A stretch of DNA of 46,977 nucleotides from Alphaproteobacteria bacterium (GTDB lineage: Bacteria; Pseudomonadota; Alphaproteobacteria; SHVZ01). The stretch is taken from NCBI GenBank assembly GCA_009694025.1, contig SHVZ01000016.1, positions 1 through 46,977 of the forward strand, in the 5' to 3' direction. The notes beneath the pieces are model-generated. The model was not told the DNA's origin. It searched no databases and saw nothing but the letters and a program-made list of their open reading frames with translations. The translations under genes and the position numbers were made by a program. Below, piece by piece: positions 1 through 8,200 of the stretch. Positions within the stretch are counted from its first letter, which is position 1. Each line of letters opens with the position of its first letter.

Positions 1-102
1 CAACCGGTGCTCCGTCTTCGTCGAGCGCGCCAACCCTTCGAGCCGGGCACGCTCATCTTCCTTCAGTATGATCGGGGTCGCTTCAGGGATGCCTCTCGCC
101 AT
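1..102 (-). CDS. IS630-family transposase, N-terminal fragment (runs off left edge)
   Basis: The minus strand reads 34 codons from an ATG at 102 to the window edge, beginning MARGIPEATPIILKEDERAR. This matches the start of IS630-type transposases, whose N-terminal helix-turn-helix region binds the element ends. A purine-rich AAGGGGG ribosome binding site lies just upstream of the ATG. Only the N-terminus is visible, so I cannot tell whether the element is intact. The element end and its inverted repeat must lie between 103 and about 200, but with one end in view I cannot define it. IS630 elements normally insert at TA dinucleotides. The identification rests on recalled family similarity. Confidence 0.72.
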   Translation of the reverse strand, partial: MARGIPEATPIILKEDERARLEGLARSTKTEHRL

Positions 103-248
103 GCCCCCTTGAATCACGACTCACGCTTCAGGCATAGCGGGTACTAGTTCCCTCCGCCGGAAGTCGGCTTCGCTTCCCGACCGCCTACCCGCCGGACTAC
201 CGTGGTTGCGCCCTCGGCCGGATCGGCCGCCCCTTCGGAGAGTCATCG

Positions 249-1175
249 ATGCCCGCCTGGACCCGATCGCGCGTGAGCCTCCCGAACGACAGGGGCTTCG
301 ACCGCTGCCGGCTGGACAGCCGCCGCCCCGGCCTTCGCGTCGTCGTCTTCGGCGGGACCCACGGCGACGAGACCGAGGGGGTGCTCGCGGCCAACCGGCT
401 GGCCGGTGCCGACCTCGCGCTCATGTCGGGCGTCCTCGAGGTCGTCCCGATCGTCCACGAGGCCGCTTATTTCAACGACACGCGGATAAGCCCGCTCGAC
501 GGCCGCGATCTCGCGCGCACCTTTCCCGGCGACCCCGCGGGCACGCCGACGCAGCAGCTCGCCCATGCGCTCCACACCCAGATCCTCGCCGGCGCCGATC
601 TCCTGATCGACCTGCATACCGCCGGCAGCTACCTCGATATCCCCTATCTCACCGGCTACATCGACGACGGCCGCGACAAGAAGGGCCTCGGCGAACGGGC
701 GGCGAAGGCGTTCGGCGCCGACTTCATCTGGCGTCATGAGACACGGGCGCCGGGGCGGACGCTCAGCGACATGGATGCGGCGATCTACACCGAGGCGCCG
801 CTCCCCGGCCCGACCGACGCCGCCTTCGCCGACCGCTATTACGATGGCGTCCTCCGCGTGCTCGCCGAGCTCGGGATGCTCGACCGGTCGGCAGCGCCGA
901 AGCCGGAGAAACCGTCGCGGCGGATCGTCAGCGGCGGCGACGTCGACAAGGACATGCAGCCGGTCGGCCGGGCGGGCCTGTTCATCCACAAGGTCAGGCA
1001 CGGCGAGAAGGTCGCCAAGGGCCAGGTCCTCGGCCAGGTCATCGACGTCAGGGGCGCGGTGCTGGAGGAGATCCGCTCGCACTACGAGGGCTGGGTCGTC
1101 GTCCTCAAGCGCCGCCCGCACGTCAAGCCCGGCGACCAGGTCGTGGGCGTCGCCGTCGCCGACACCCGCCTCTAA
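249..1175 (+). CDS. Succinylglutamate desuccinylase/aspartoacylase-family (M14) zinc deacylase
   Basis: The protein has 308 residues. It carries the zinc-binding pattern of the AstE/AspA branch of the M14 carboxypeptidase-like family: GGTHGDE near residues 36-41 (H38, E41) and LLIDLHT (H123). The family hydrolyses N-acyl amino acids or related amides. The C-terminal third (about 215-308) is a beta-rich domain like a lipoyl/biotinyl half-barrel, as is usual for this branch. The ATG at 249 is preceded by GGAG at suitable spacing. The substrate is unknown; nearby acyl-CoA and amidohydrolase genes do not settle it. Its 3' end overlaps the convergent RidA gene by 4 bases. Confidence 0.85.
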   Translation: MPAWTRSRVSLPNDRGFDRCRLDSRRPGLRVVVFGGTHGDETEGVLAANRLAGADLALMSGVLEVVPIVHEAAYFNDTRISPLDGRDLARTFPGDPAGTPTQQLAHALHTQILAGADLLIDLHTAGSYLDIPYLTGYIDDGRDKKGLGERAAKAFGADFIWRHETRAPGRTLSDMDAAIYTEAPLPGPTDAAFADRYYDGVLRVLAELGMLDRSAAPKPEKPSRRIVSGGDVDKDMQPVGRAGLFIHKVRHGEKVAKGQVLGQVIDVRGAVLEEIRSHYEGWVVVLKRRPHVKPGDQVVGVAVADTRL

Positions 1176-1537
1176 GGGATCTCCGCCGTGAACGCCGCCT
1201 CGACGCGCATGCCGGCCTGCAAGGTCACGCCATAGGCGCGGCGGACCACCGGGTGGGTCCCGAAATACTCCTTCCACACCACGTTGACGGCGGCGATGTC
1301 GGCCAGGACGTCGTGAAGGTAGAGCCGTGCGGTGCAGATCGCGGCGCGGTCGACGCCCGCCTCCTTGAGCAGGAGGTCGAGCTGACGGAACGCCTCCTGC
1401 ATCTCCGCCCCCGCCCCGCCCGGCACCGGCGCGCTCCGACCGTCGGGAACCCCGGTCACCACCGCCTCGAAGATCCGGCCGCCATGGACCACGGCGGAGC
1501 TGATCGGAAACGTCCGGTCGGAATCGATGAATCGCAT
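1172..1537 (-). CDS. RidA family protein (YjgF/YER057c/UK114 fold)
   Basis: The 121-residue protein starts MRFIDSDRTF and contains the family pattern MQEAFRQLDLLLKEAG, then ARLYLHDVLADIAAVN and a C-terminal LQAGMRVEAAF. RidA proteins deaminate reactive enamine/imine intermediates or bind small metabolites. The canonical catalytic Arg of RidA lies in an R-V-E type C-terminal motif, and an RVEAAF stretch is present here. I chose the ATG at 1537 because it gives the normal family length; the reading frame stays open further upstream across the VOC gene, which is a shadow effect. It lies 38 bases downstream of the VOC gene on the same strand, so the two are probably co-transcribed. Confidence 0.85.
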   Translation of the reverse strand: MRFIDSDRTFPISSAVVHGGRIFEAVVTGVPDGRSAPVPGGAGAEMQEAFRQLDLLLKEAGVDRAAICTARLYLHDVLADIAAVNVVWKEYFGTHPVVRRAYGVTLQAGMRVEAAFTAEIP

Positions 1538-1575
1538 CTCGTGACCCCTGGTCGGTTGGATGGCGGCGACGACCT

Positions 1576-2070
1576 CTACCCGATAATCCGCTCCATCGGA
1601 ACGCCGGAATAGGACTTGGCATAGGCGTCGTCGGCCTCGCGCAGGCGCTCGACCAGCTGGAAGAGGATGCCGCCCGGACTCTTCAGGAAAGCCGCCTTCA
1701 TCTCGCCATGTGCGGCAGCGATGTGCATGCGCGGATGGACCTCGCTTGCGCCCAGCGCTACCGCCCGGTCGGCCAGAGCCTTCATGTCCGTCACGTCCAG
1801 AACGAAGTGGGCGAGGCCCGGGCGCCCGTAAGCGCCGTCCACGGCCGGCGCCGTCGCCGGGTCCTCGTAACGGAGCCGCTCGGTCAGATGGAAATGGGTG
1901 CCGCCGAGCGTCATGTGGACGGTGATCGCCTCGCCGGCGCCGACCGGGCGGCGGTCGACAACCTCGACCTCGCCGCCGATCGCCCGGAAGAACGCGGCCT
2001 CGGCCAGCGGGTCGCGCACCTTCGATCCCAAGGCCCACAGGCTCTTGATCATCGGCGCGTCGGTCGCCAT
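1576..2070 (-). CDS. VOC (glyoxalase/bleomycin-resistance) family protein
   Basis: The 164-residue protein has two vicinal-oxygen-chelate half-modules. The first covers about residues 8-75 (SKVRDPLAEAAFFRAIGG, then MTLGGTHFHLTERL) and the second about 85-150 (GLAHFVLDVTDMKALADRA, then FLKSPGGILFQLVERL). Likely metal ligands are H in THFHL, H in LAHFVLDV and E in LVERL. The family includes glyoxalases, extradiol dioxygenases and epimerases, and I cannot say which activity this protein has. It is the first gene of a two-gene minus-strand unit with RidA and is divergent from the small membrane protein at 2219. Confidence 0.83.
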   Translation of the reverse strand: MATDAPMIKSLWALGSKVRDPLAEAAFFRAIGGEVEVVDRRPVGAGEAITVHMTLGGTHFHLTERLRYEDPATAPAVDGAYGRPGLAHFVLDVTDMKALADRAVALGASEVHPRMHIAAAHGEMKAAFLKSPGGILFQLVERLREADDAYAKSYSGVPMERIIG

Positions 2071-2218
2071 CGGTCGCCGCTCCCCTTGCCGCTGCCGGCG
2101 ATCCTGCCCCGGATTGCGCCTCGGCAGAAGACCGGCGTCCCGATTCCCGCCTCCGCGCCGGTGGAGCCGCGGCGACGATGGCCGTACTCGTCACTCAACC
2201 CATTGAGGAGGCAGTGCT

Positions 2219-2467
2219 TTGGCCTTAACCAGGCATTTACCCGGGCGGAGTACAGTCACCGTCATGTCGGCCCGCCTGATCATCGCCCGCTCGCGTGTCC
2301 GCGCCGTCGCCGGAACGGCCTCGACGCTGGTTCTCCTCGGCGGCCTCATCGCCGCCGGCGCCGTGATCGTGCTTGCGGCCCTCGCGGTCGCCGGTTCGCT
2401 TGCCGGCAGCCTGTTCGTCTGGTCGAAGGCGAGCCAACGGATGCGCAAGGGCCCCTCCCTCTCCTAA
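2219..2467 (+). CDS. Small hydrophobic membrane protein, unknown
   Basis: The 82-residue reading frame contains one long hydrophobic stretch (about residues 32-70, rich in Leu, Ala, Gly and Val) followed by a basic tail (KASQRMRKG), consistent with one or two membrane helices. Two starts are possible. A TTG at 2219 has a strong GAGGAGG site (2205-2211) seven bases upstream. An ATG at 2264 has only a weaker GGCGGAG upstream. I report the longer form because of the ribosome binding site. I recognise no family. Confidence 0.45.
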   Translation: MALTRHLPGRSTVTVMSARLIIARSRVRAVAGTASTLVLLGGLIAAGAVIVLAALAVAGSLAGSLFVWSKASQRMRKGPSLS

Positions 2468-2522
2468 GGGTGCGCCCCGTCGGGCGCTTGCAGAACGGCC
2501 CGGCCGCGCCAAGATCTCGGAC

Positions 2523-2867
2523 ATGGCCCGGACATCGCCTGCTCTCCTCGTCCTTGTCGGGCTGGCGACGCTTCCCGCCGCCGGCCAGGTCGCCCCTACC
2601 GACGACGCCCAGTTCCGTCGCCAGCAGGAGATCGGGCGCCTCGACGCCGCCCGCGAGAACGCGCGCATCGAGCGCGAGCGCAGCGGGCTCTCGAGCCCGG
2701 CACCGGCGGCCGGCCTCCGGTCCGACCCGGGATCGGTCCTCGACCGGCTGCGCCAGCAAAACCGACTCCACGACGAGCAGATGCGGATCGAACGGGAGGG
2801 CGACCGGCTACGCGCGGAACAGCAGCGCCAGGAGCGTGAGCGGATCTTCCAGCCGCTGCAGCCGTAA
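2523..2867 (+). CDS. Secreted/periplasmic coiled-coil-like small protein, unknown
   Basis: The 114-residue protein begins with a signal-peptide-like segment (MARTSPALLVLVGLATLPAA, probable cleavage after AAG-Q near residue 22). The mature part is almost entirely charged and Gln/Arg/Glu-rich, with patterns such as RRQQEIGRL and EREGDRLRAEQQRQERER that suggest long helices or a coiled coil. There is a low-complexity Pro/Ala/Gly linker at about 57-70. The reading frame is open further upstream, but the ATG at 2523 is the start that gives the signal peptide. It ends 6 bases before the convergent methyltransferase stop. Function is unknown. Confidence 0.6.
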   Translation: MARTSPALLVLVGLATLPAAGQVAPTDDAQFRRQQEIGRLDAARENARIERERSGLSSPAPAAGLRSDPGSVLDRLRQQNRLHDEQMRIEREGDRLRAEQQRQERERIFQPLQP

Positions 2868-2873
2868 GAGCCC

Positions 2874-3659
2874 TTAGCCCCGGTCCTCCCACGCCGTTCG
2901 GCTGCGCTCGGAGAGCCCGCCCGCGTAGTAGCCCTGCATCGGCGGCTGGAACGCACGCTCCTCGAACGGCCTGAAGAGGGCGGCGAACAGGCCGCTGTCT
3001 CCGGCTATGGCGCCCCCGGCGATCAGCGCGGCATAGGCGTCGCGGTCCTTGAGCGTGTCCAGGCGGTCGCCCTTGTCGCCGCCGCTCATCAGCACCAGCA
3101 TGACCAGGCGATAGCCGTTGGCGGCGGCGAGGTCGTGGAAGAAGGTCGGATGGTAGTTGTAGAAGCCGTGGTCGGGGCCGCCCTGGTGCGGCACCGCATG
3201 CAGCATGAGCCCGCCCGGGCGGGTCAGCGCATGGATCGAACGGAAGAGCTGGGCCTGGTCGAAGACGTGCTCGGAAGTGCCGAAGTTGGTGACGACGTCG
3301 AAGGTCTCGGTGACCGGCAGCGGCAGGTTCAGGTCATGCCGCCACGCCGTCGCCGTGCCGTTGAGGTCGATCGCCCGGTAGGTCGTGCAGTCGAACACCA
3401 CGCGGTAGAGGAGCTTGGCGAGGTCGAAGGCGAAGGTCGGTGCCACGGCCGCCGTCAACGTCGCGGCTTCGGCTTCGACCTGGGCGACGCGGCCATCGTC
3501 GAGCCTGAGCAGGCGCGCGATCTCGGCCACGTCCCCGGCCTGGACGTTGCCGTAGAGGTTCTGCTCGCCGAGATCGAGCACCCGGGCGGTGCCGAGGTCG
3601 AACAGACCGGCCCGGCGCATCCGCACCAGGAGGCCGACGATGGTCTGGTTCAGCGCCAT
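2874..3659 (-). CDS. Class I SAM-dependent methyltransferase-like protein
   Basis: The 261-residue protein begins MALNQTIVGLLVRM. A Rossmann-type motif I-like segment (ARVLDLGEQN, about residues 24-33) is followed at about 118-130 by TFDVVTNFGTSEHV. Then come the post-core segment RPGGLMLHAVPHQG and a His/Tyr-rich DHGFYNYHPTFF stretch. This arrangement is found in SAM methyltransferase-like proteins of surface-glycan or small-molecule clusters; the acceptor is unknown. It is the last gene of a three-methyltransferase minus-strand run, with 13 bases to its upstream neighbour. It is not a copy of the duplicated pair upstream. Confidence 0.72.
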   Translation of the reverse strand: MALNQTIVGLLVRMRRAGLFDLGTARVLDLGEQNLYGNVQAGDVAEIARLLRLDDGRVAQVEAEAATLTAAVAPTFAFDLAKLLYRVVFDCTTYRAIDLNGTATAWRHDLNLPLPVTETFDVVTNFGTSEHVFDQAQLFRSIHALTRPGGLMLHAVPHQGGPDHGFYNYHPTFFHDLAAANGYRLVMLVLMSGGDKGDRLDTLKDRDAYAALIAGGAIAGDSGLFAALFRPFEERAFQPPMQGYYAGGLSERSRTAWEDRG

Positions 3660-3672
3660 GCGCGAACGCCCC

Positions 3673-4329
3673 TCACGGCCGCCGGTAGAGGTTGATCGCC
3701 GTCTCTTGGTCGGTGCCAGGAACGACGGCGATCTCCGGCGGGAACACATAGCCCTGGAGACCGACGAAGCTGACGCCGGCGAGCGCCAGCACGTCGACGT
3801 CGTCGTTGACCCAGCCATGGGTGGTCGGGACCCAGCGCAGGCGCGCGTTGACCAGGAGGAACCGTCCCCCCGGACGGAGCGCGACGGCGATCGCCGGCAG
3901 GTCCTCGTCGGGCCGCTCGACGTGCTGGAGCACATAGCAGGCGAAGGCCGCATCGAAGCCGCCGCCCAAGGCCGGATCGGCCCGGAAGGCCTCGTAGGCA
4001 ACGGCCGAGAACTTCGGCGATCCGACGTAGTCGGCCGCGAGCTTCCGCATGCCTTCGCTGATGTCGACGCCGACGACCCGGCAGCCGACGGTGTCGATCA
4101 GCCACTTCGACAGCCGGCCGAGGCCGCAGCCGAAATCGAGCACGCGGGACTCCGGCAGGACCCCGCAGGCGTGGCGGATGAGACCGCCGAACCAGGGCGT
4201 TTCCACCTGCCAGCGCTCCTTGAGCTGGGCCGCGTCGGCGGCGTGCAGGATGTGCCCTCGCGCCTCCTCCGGGGTCGCGACCTCGAAGAGGCGATGGCTG
4301 TAGCGGATGGGTTCGTCGGCCGGAGGCAT
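3673..4329 (-). CDS. Class I SAM-dependent methyltransferase (tandem copy A)
   Basis: The 218-residue protein has a textbook class I core: VLDFGCGLGRLSKWL (motif I, about 63-77), GVDISEGM (about 87-94), FDAAFACYVLQHV (motif IV region, about 125-137) and LRPGGRFLLVN (about 149-159). It methylates an unknown acceptor. It is the same length as the upstream gene at 4401-5057 and is colinear with it. My hand alignment gives about 51 differences in 218 positions, strongly concentrated in the N- and C-terminal thirds. The ATG at 4329 lies 71 bases after the stop of copy B. Confidence 0.85.
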   Translation of the reverse strand: MPPADEPIRYSHRLFEVATPEEARGHILHAADAAQLKERWQVETPWFGGLIRHACGVLPESRVLDFGCGLGRLSKWLIDTVGCRVVGVDISEGMRKLAADYVGSPKFSAVAYEAFRADPALGGGFDAAFACYVLQHVERPDEDLPAIAVALRPGGRFLLVNARLRWVPTTHGWVNDDVDVLALAGVSFVGLQGYVFPPEIAVVPGTDQETAINLYRRP

Positions 4330-4400
4330 CGGGCACCTGGATCGCAGTTCGGCGGCTGGCTCTCGTCGGCTGCGACTCTAGCGGGGAGTCGGCGCGCCCG

Positions 4401-5057
4401 TCACGGCCGCCGGTAGAGATGGAGCACGGTTTCGGCGTCGAGGCCGGGGAGGACGGCGATCTCCGGCGGGAACACGTAGCCCTCGACCCCGACGAAGCTG
4501 GCGTTCGCAAGGGCGACCACGTCGAAGTGATCGCGGGCCCAGCCCTGGGTGGTCGGGACCCAGCGCATCTGAGAATTCGCCAGGAGAAACCGCCCGCCCG
4601 GGCGGAGCGCGGCCGCGATCGCCGGCAGATCCTGATCGGGCCGCTCGACATGCTGGAGCACATAGCAGGCGAAGGCCGCGTCGAAGCCGCCGCCCCAGGC
4701 CGGATCGGCCCGGAAGGCCTCGTAGGCGACGGCCGAGAACTTCGCCGATCCGACGTAGTCGGCCGCGAGCTTCCGCATGCCTTCGCTGATGTCGACGCCG
4801 ACGACCCGGCAGCCGACCGCGTCGATCAGCCACTTCGACAGACGGCCGAGGCCGCAGCCGAAATCGAGCACGCGGGACTCCGGTCCGAGCGCACAGGCAT
4901 GACGGATCAGCCGGCCGAACCACGGCGTCTCCACGCTCCAGCGGCGCTCGACTTCGGTCGGGTCCTCGGCCTGCAGGATGATCGCGCGGGCCGCCTCGGC
5001 GGTGGCGACGTCGAAGACCTTGGGTGAGTAGCGCGGCGGCTCGTCGGGCTTCGGCAT
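4401..5057 (-). CDS. Class I SAM-dependent methyltransferase (tandem copy B)
   Basis: This is the 218-residue paralogue of copy A, with motif I VLDFGCGLGRLSKWL, GVDISEGMRKL, FDAAFACYVLQHV and RPGGRFLLAN. An upstream in-frame start at 5120 is possible. I prefer the ATG at 5057 because GAGGAG lies 4-9 bases upstream and because it gives the same length and N-terminus (MPxPDEPxRYS) as copy A. Residues about 59-160 are almost identical to copy A, including at the DNA level. The gene is divergent from gdhZ at 5220, and the 162-base gap should hold both promoters. The substrate is unknown. Confidence 0.85.
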   Translation of the reverse strand: MPKPDEPPRYSPKVFDVATAEAARAIILQAEDPTEVERRWSVETPWFGRLIRHACALGPESRVLDFGCGLGRLSKWLIDAVGCRVVGVDISEGMRKLAADYVGSAKFSAVAYEAFRADPAWGGGFDAAFACYVLQHVERPDQDLPAIAAALRPGGRFLLANSQMRWVPTTQGWARDHFDVVALANASFVGVEGYVFPPEIAVLPGLDAETVLHLYRRP

Positions 5058-5219
5058 CACGCTCCTCGGCGCCGGGGTCGGGCGGCGGTGACGGGCGACG
5101 ATGCCGATTCTAACCGACAAGCCTTTGTTCCGACACGGTCCAGGATGTACCCTTGGGGCCGTCGGGAAGCTGGGACGGAGACCCCGGCCGAAGACACATA
5201 AGGAGGGGACCCCCTAGCC

Positions 5220-8200
5220 ATGCGCCAGAAGCTCGAGGGCCGCAAGGCCGAGACCATCGACCGCGTGGTCGAGATCGCCAAGGAGCGGCTCGGCGATTCA
5301 GGCAAGGCGGCCGAGGCCGAGGCCTTCGTCCGCCTGTTCTACCGCAACGTGCCGGCCGAGGACATGCAGGCCGAGGGCGCGCTCGACCTGTTCGGGGCGT
5401 CGATGGCGCTCTGGCGCTTCGCCGAGACCCGGGCCCCCGGCCAGCCGACGATCCGCGCCTACAATCCGCGCTTCGAAGAGGACGGCTGGCACTCGACCCA
5501 TACCGTGGTCGAGATCGTCAACGACGACATGCCGTTCCTGGTCGACTCCGTGACCTCCGAGCTCAACCGGCGCGAGCTCGGCGTCCACCTGGTGATCCAC
5601 CCGGTCGTCCCCGTCGTCCGCGACGCCAAGGGCAAGCGCAAGAGTCTCGGCAAGGAGCCCAAGGACGGCACGCCGGAATCGATGATGCAGATCCGGGTCA
5701 CCGCCCGGAGCTCGGCCGATGCGCTCGACCAGATCCAGACCGCCCTCGCCTCGGTGCTGGCCGACGTCCGCGCCGCGGTCACCGACTGGCGGGCGATGCG
5801 GAAGAAGCTTCTGGACGTCGTCGCCCGCATCGAGGCGAACCCGCCGCCATTGGCGGCCGAGGAGATCAAGGAATCGCTCGAGTTCCTGCGCTGGCTCGAG
5901 GCCGACCACTTCACCTTCCTTGGATATCGCGACTTCGCCTACGAGACGGCGACGGGGCGCATGCAGGTCAACCCCGACTCCGGCCTCGGCGTCGTCCGCG
6001 ATCCCGCCTTCCACGTCTTCGGCGGCATGCGCAACATCTCCGAGCTGCCGGCCGAGGTGCGCGCCGAGATCGAGCGGCCGCTCCTCATCAACATCGCCAA
6101 GGGCAACCGGCTGTCCTCGGTCCACCGTCCGGTCCTGCTCGACGTCGTCACCATCAAGGACATCGCCAAGGACGGCACCGTCGCCGGCCAGTGGCAGGCG
6201 GTCGGGCTGTTCACCTCGGTCGCCTACAACGAGAGCGTCCGCACGATCCCGCTGCTCCGCCACAAGGTGGCGGAGACCTTGAAGCGCGCCGGATTCGCGC
6301 CGGGATCGCACAACGGCAAGAACCTGGTCACCATCCTCGAGGCGTTCCCGCGCGACGAGCTGCTGCAGGTCGACCAGGACCACCTGTCCGACATCGCCAT
6401 GGGCATCCTCAACCTGCAGGAGCGCCAGCGGATCGCCCTGTTCATGCGCCCGGACACCTTCAGGCGCTTCATCTCCTGCCTCGTCTATGTGCCGCGGGAC
6501 ATCTACACCACCGATCTCCGCCGGCGCTTCCAGACCATCATCGAGCAGAGCCTGAACGGCCCGGTGACGGCGTTCTACACGCAGATCTCCGATTCCGTGC
6601 TGGCGCGGCTCCACTTCATCGTCCAGACCGACCAGCTCGAGTTTCCGGAGATCGAGCCGAAGGCGATCGAGGCGAAGCTGATCGAAGCGGCGCGCTCCTG
6701 GCGCGACCACCTCCACCAGGCGGTGGTCGAGGCCAAGGGCGAGGAGAAGGGTCATGCCATCCTCGACCGCTACGCCGACGCCTTCGACTCCGCCTACCGC
6801 GAGCGCTTCCCGGGACAAGCGGCGGTTTCCGACATCGACCACATCGAGGAGGTGCTGGCGACCGGCCAGATCGCCATGAACCTGTACACGCCGCTCGACG
6901 CCGAGGGCGACGACGTCCATTTCAAGGTCTTCAATCCCGGCAATCCGATCGCGCTCTCCGACATCCTGCCCATGCTGGAGAACATGGGCCTCAAGGTCCT
7001 GGAGGAGATCCCGTTCGGGGTGAAGCCGAAGGGCGTCGAGGCCAGGATCTGGATCCAGGCTTTCTCGATGCGCCAGAAGGCCGGCGGCCAGGTGCAGGTG
7101 AGCCGCGTCAAGCGGGCCTTCCACGACGCCTTCCGGCGGGTATGGGCGGGCGAGGCCGAGAACGACGGCTTCAACCGGCTGATCCTCGGCGCCGGCCTGG
7201 TCTGGCGCGAGGTGGTGATCTTGAGGGCCTATGCCAAGTATCTCCGCCAGACCGGCTTCACCTTCAGCCAGACCTACATCGAGGACGCGCTCGCCGACCA
7301 CCCGGAGATCGCCAAGCGGCTGGTGCGTCTCTTTTTCACCCGCTTCGATCCGGCCGATCGCAACGACGCCGAGATCCGGGCCAACGGCATCGCCGTCGAG
7401 ATCGAGCATGCGCTGGATGCGGTCACCAACCTCGACCAGGACCGCATCCTCAGGCGCTTCGTCAACCTGATCCGCTCGACCCTCCGCACCAACTTCTTCC
7501 AGCCGGGTGCGGGCGGCCAGCCGAAATCCTACGTCTCCTTCAAGCTCGACAGCCAGAAGGTCGAGGAGCTGCCGCTGCCGAGGCCGCTGGTCGAGATCTG
7601 GGTCTATTCGCCAAGGGTCGAGGCGGTCCATCTCCGCGGCGGCCGCGTCGCCCGCGGCGGCATCCGCTGGTCGGATCGGCGCGAGGATTTCCGGACCGAG
7701 GTCCTGGGCCTGATGAAGGCGCAGATGGTGAAGAACGCCGTCATCGTGCCGGTCGGATCGAAGGGCGGCTTCTTCGTCAAGGACCCGCCGACCGAAGGCG
7801 GCCGCGAGGCGTTCCTGGCCGAGGGCGTCGAGTGCTATCGCACCTTCATGCGCGGCCTTCTCGACATCACCGACAACGCCGTCGGCGGCAAGATCACGCC
7901 GCCGAAGGACGTGGCACGCCTCGACCAGGACGATCCCTACCTGGTGGTCGCCGCCGACAAGGGCACGGCGACGTTCTCCGACATCGCCAACGGCATCTCG
8001 CGCGAGTACGGCTTCTGGCTCGATGACGCCTTCGCCTCCGGCGGCTCCGCAGGCTACGACCACAAGAAGATGGCGATCACCGCGCGCGGTGCCTGGGAGA
8101 GCGTCAAGCGCCACTTCCGCGAGATGGGCCGCGACTGCCAGACCGAGCCGTTCGCCTGCGTCGGCATCGGCGACATGGCCGGCGACGTCTTCGGCAACGG

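Noticed and set aside
1172-2194. A 340-residue RidA fusion
   Set aside because: The N-terminal two thirds is the VOC gene read in another frame; the family length fits the ATG at 1537.
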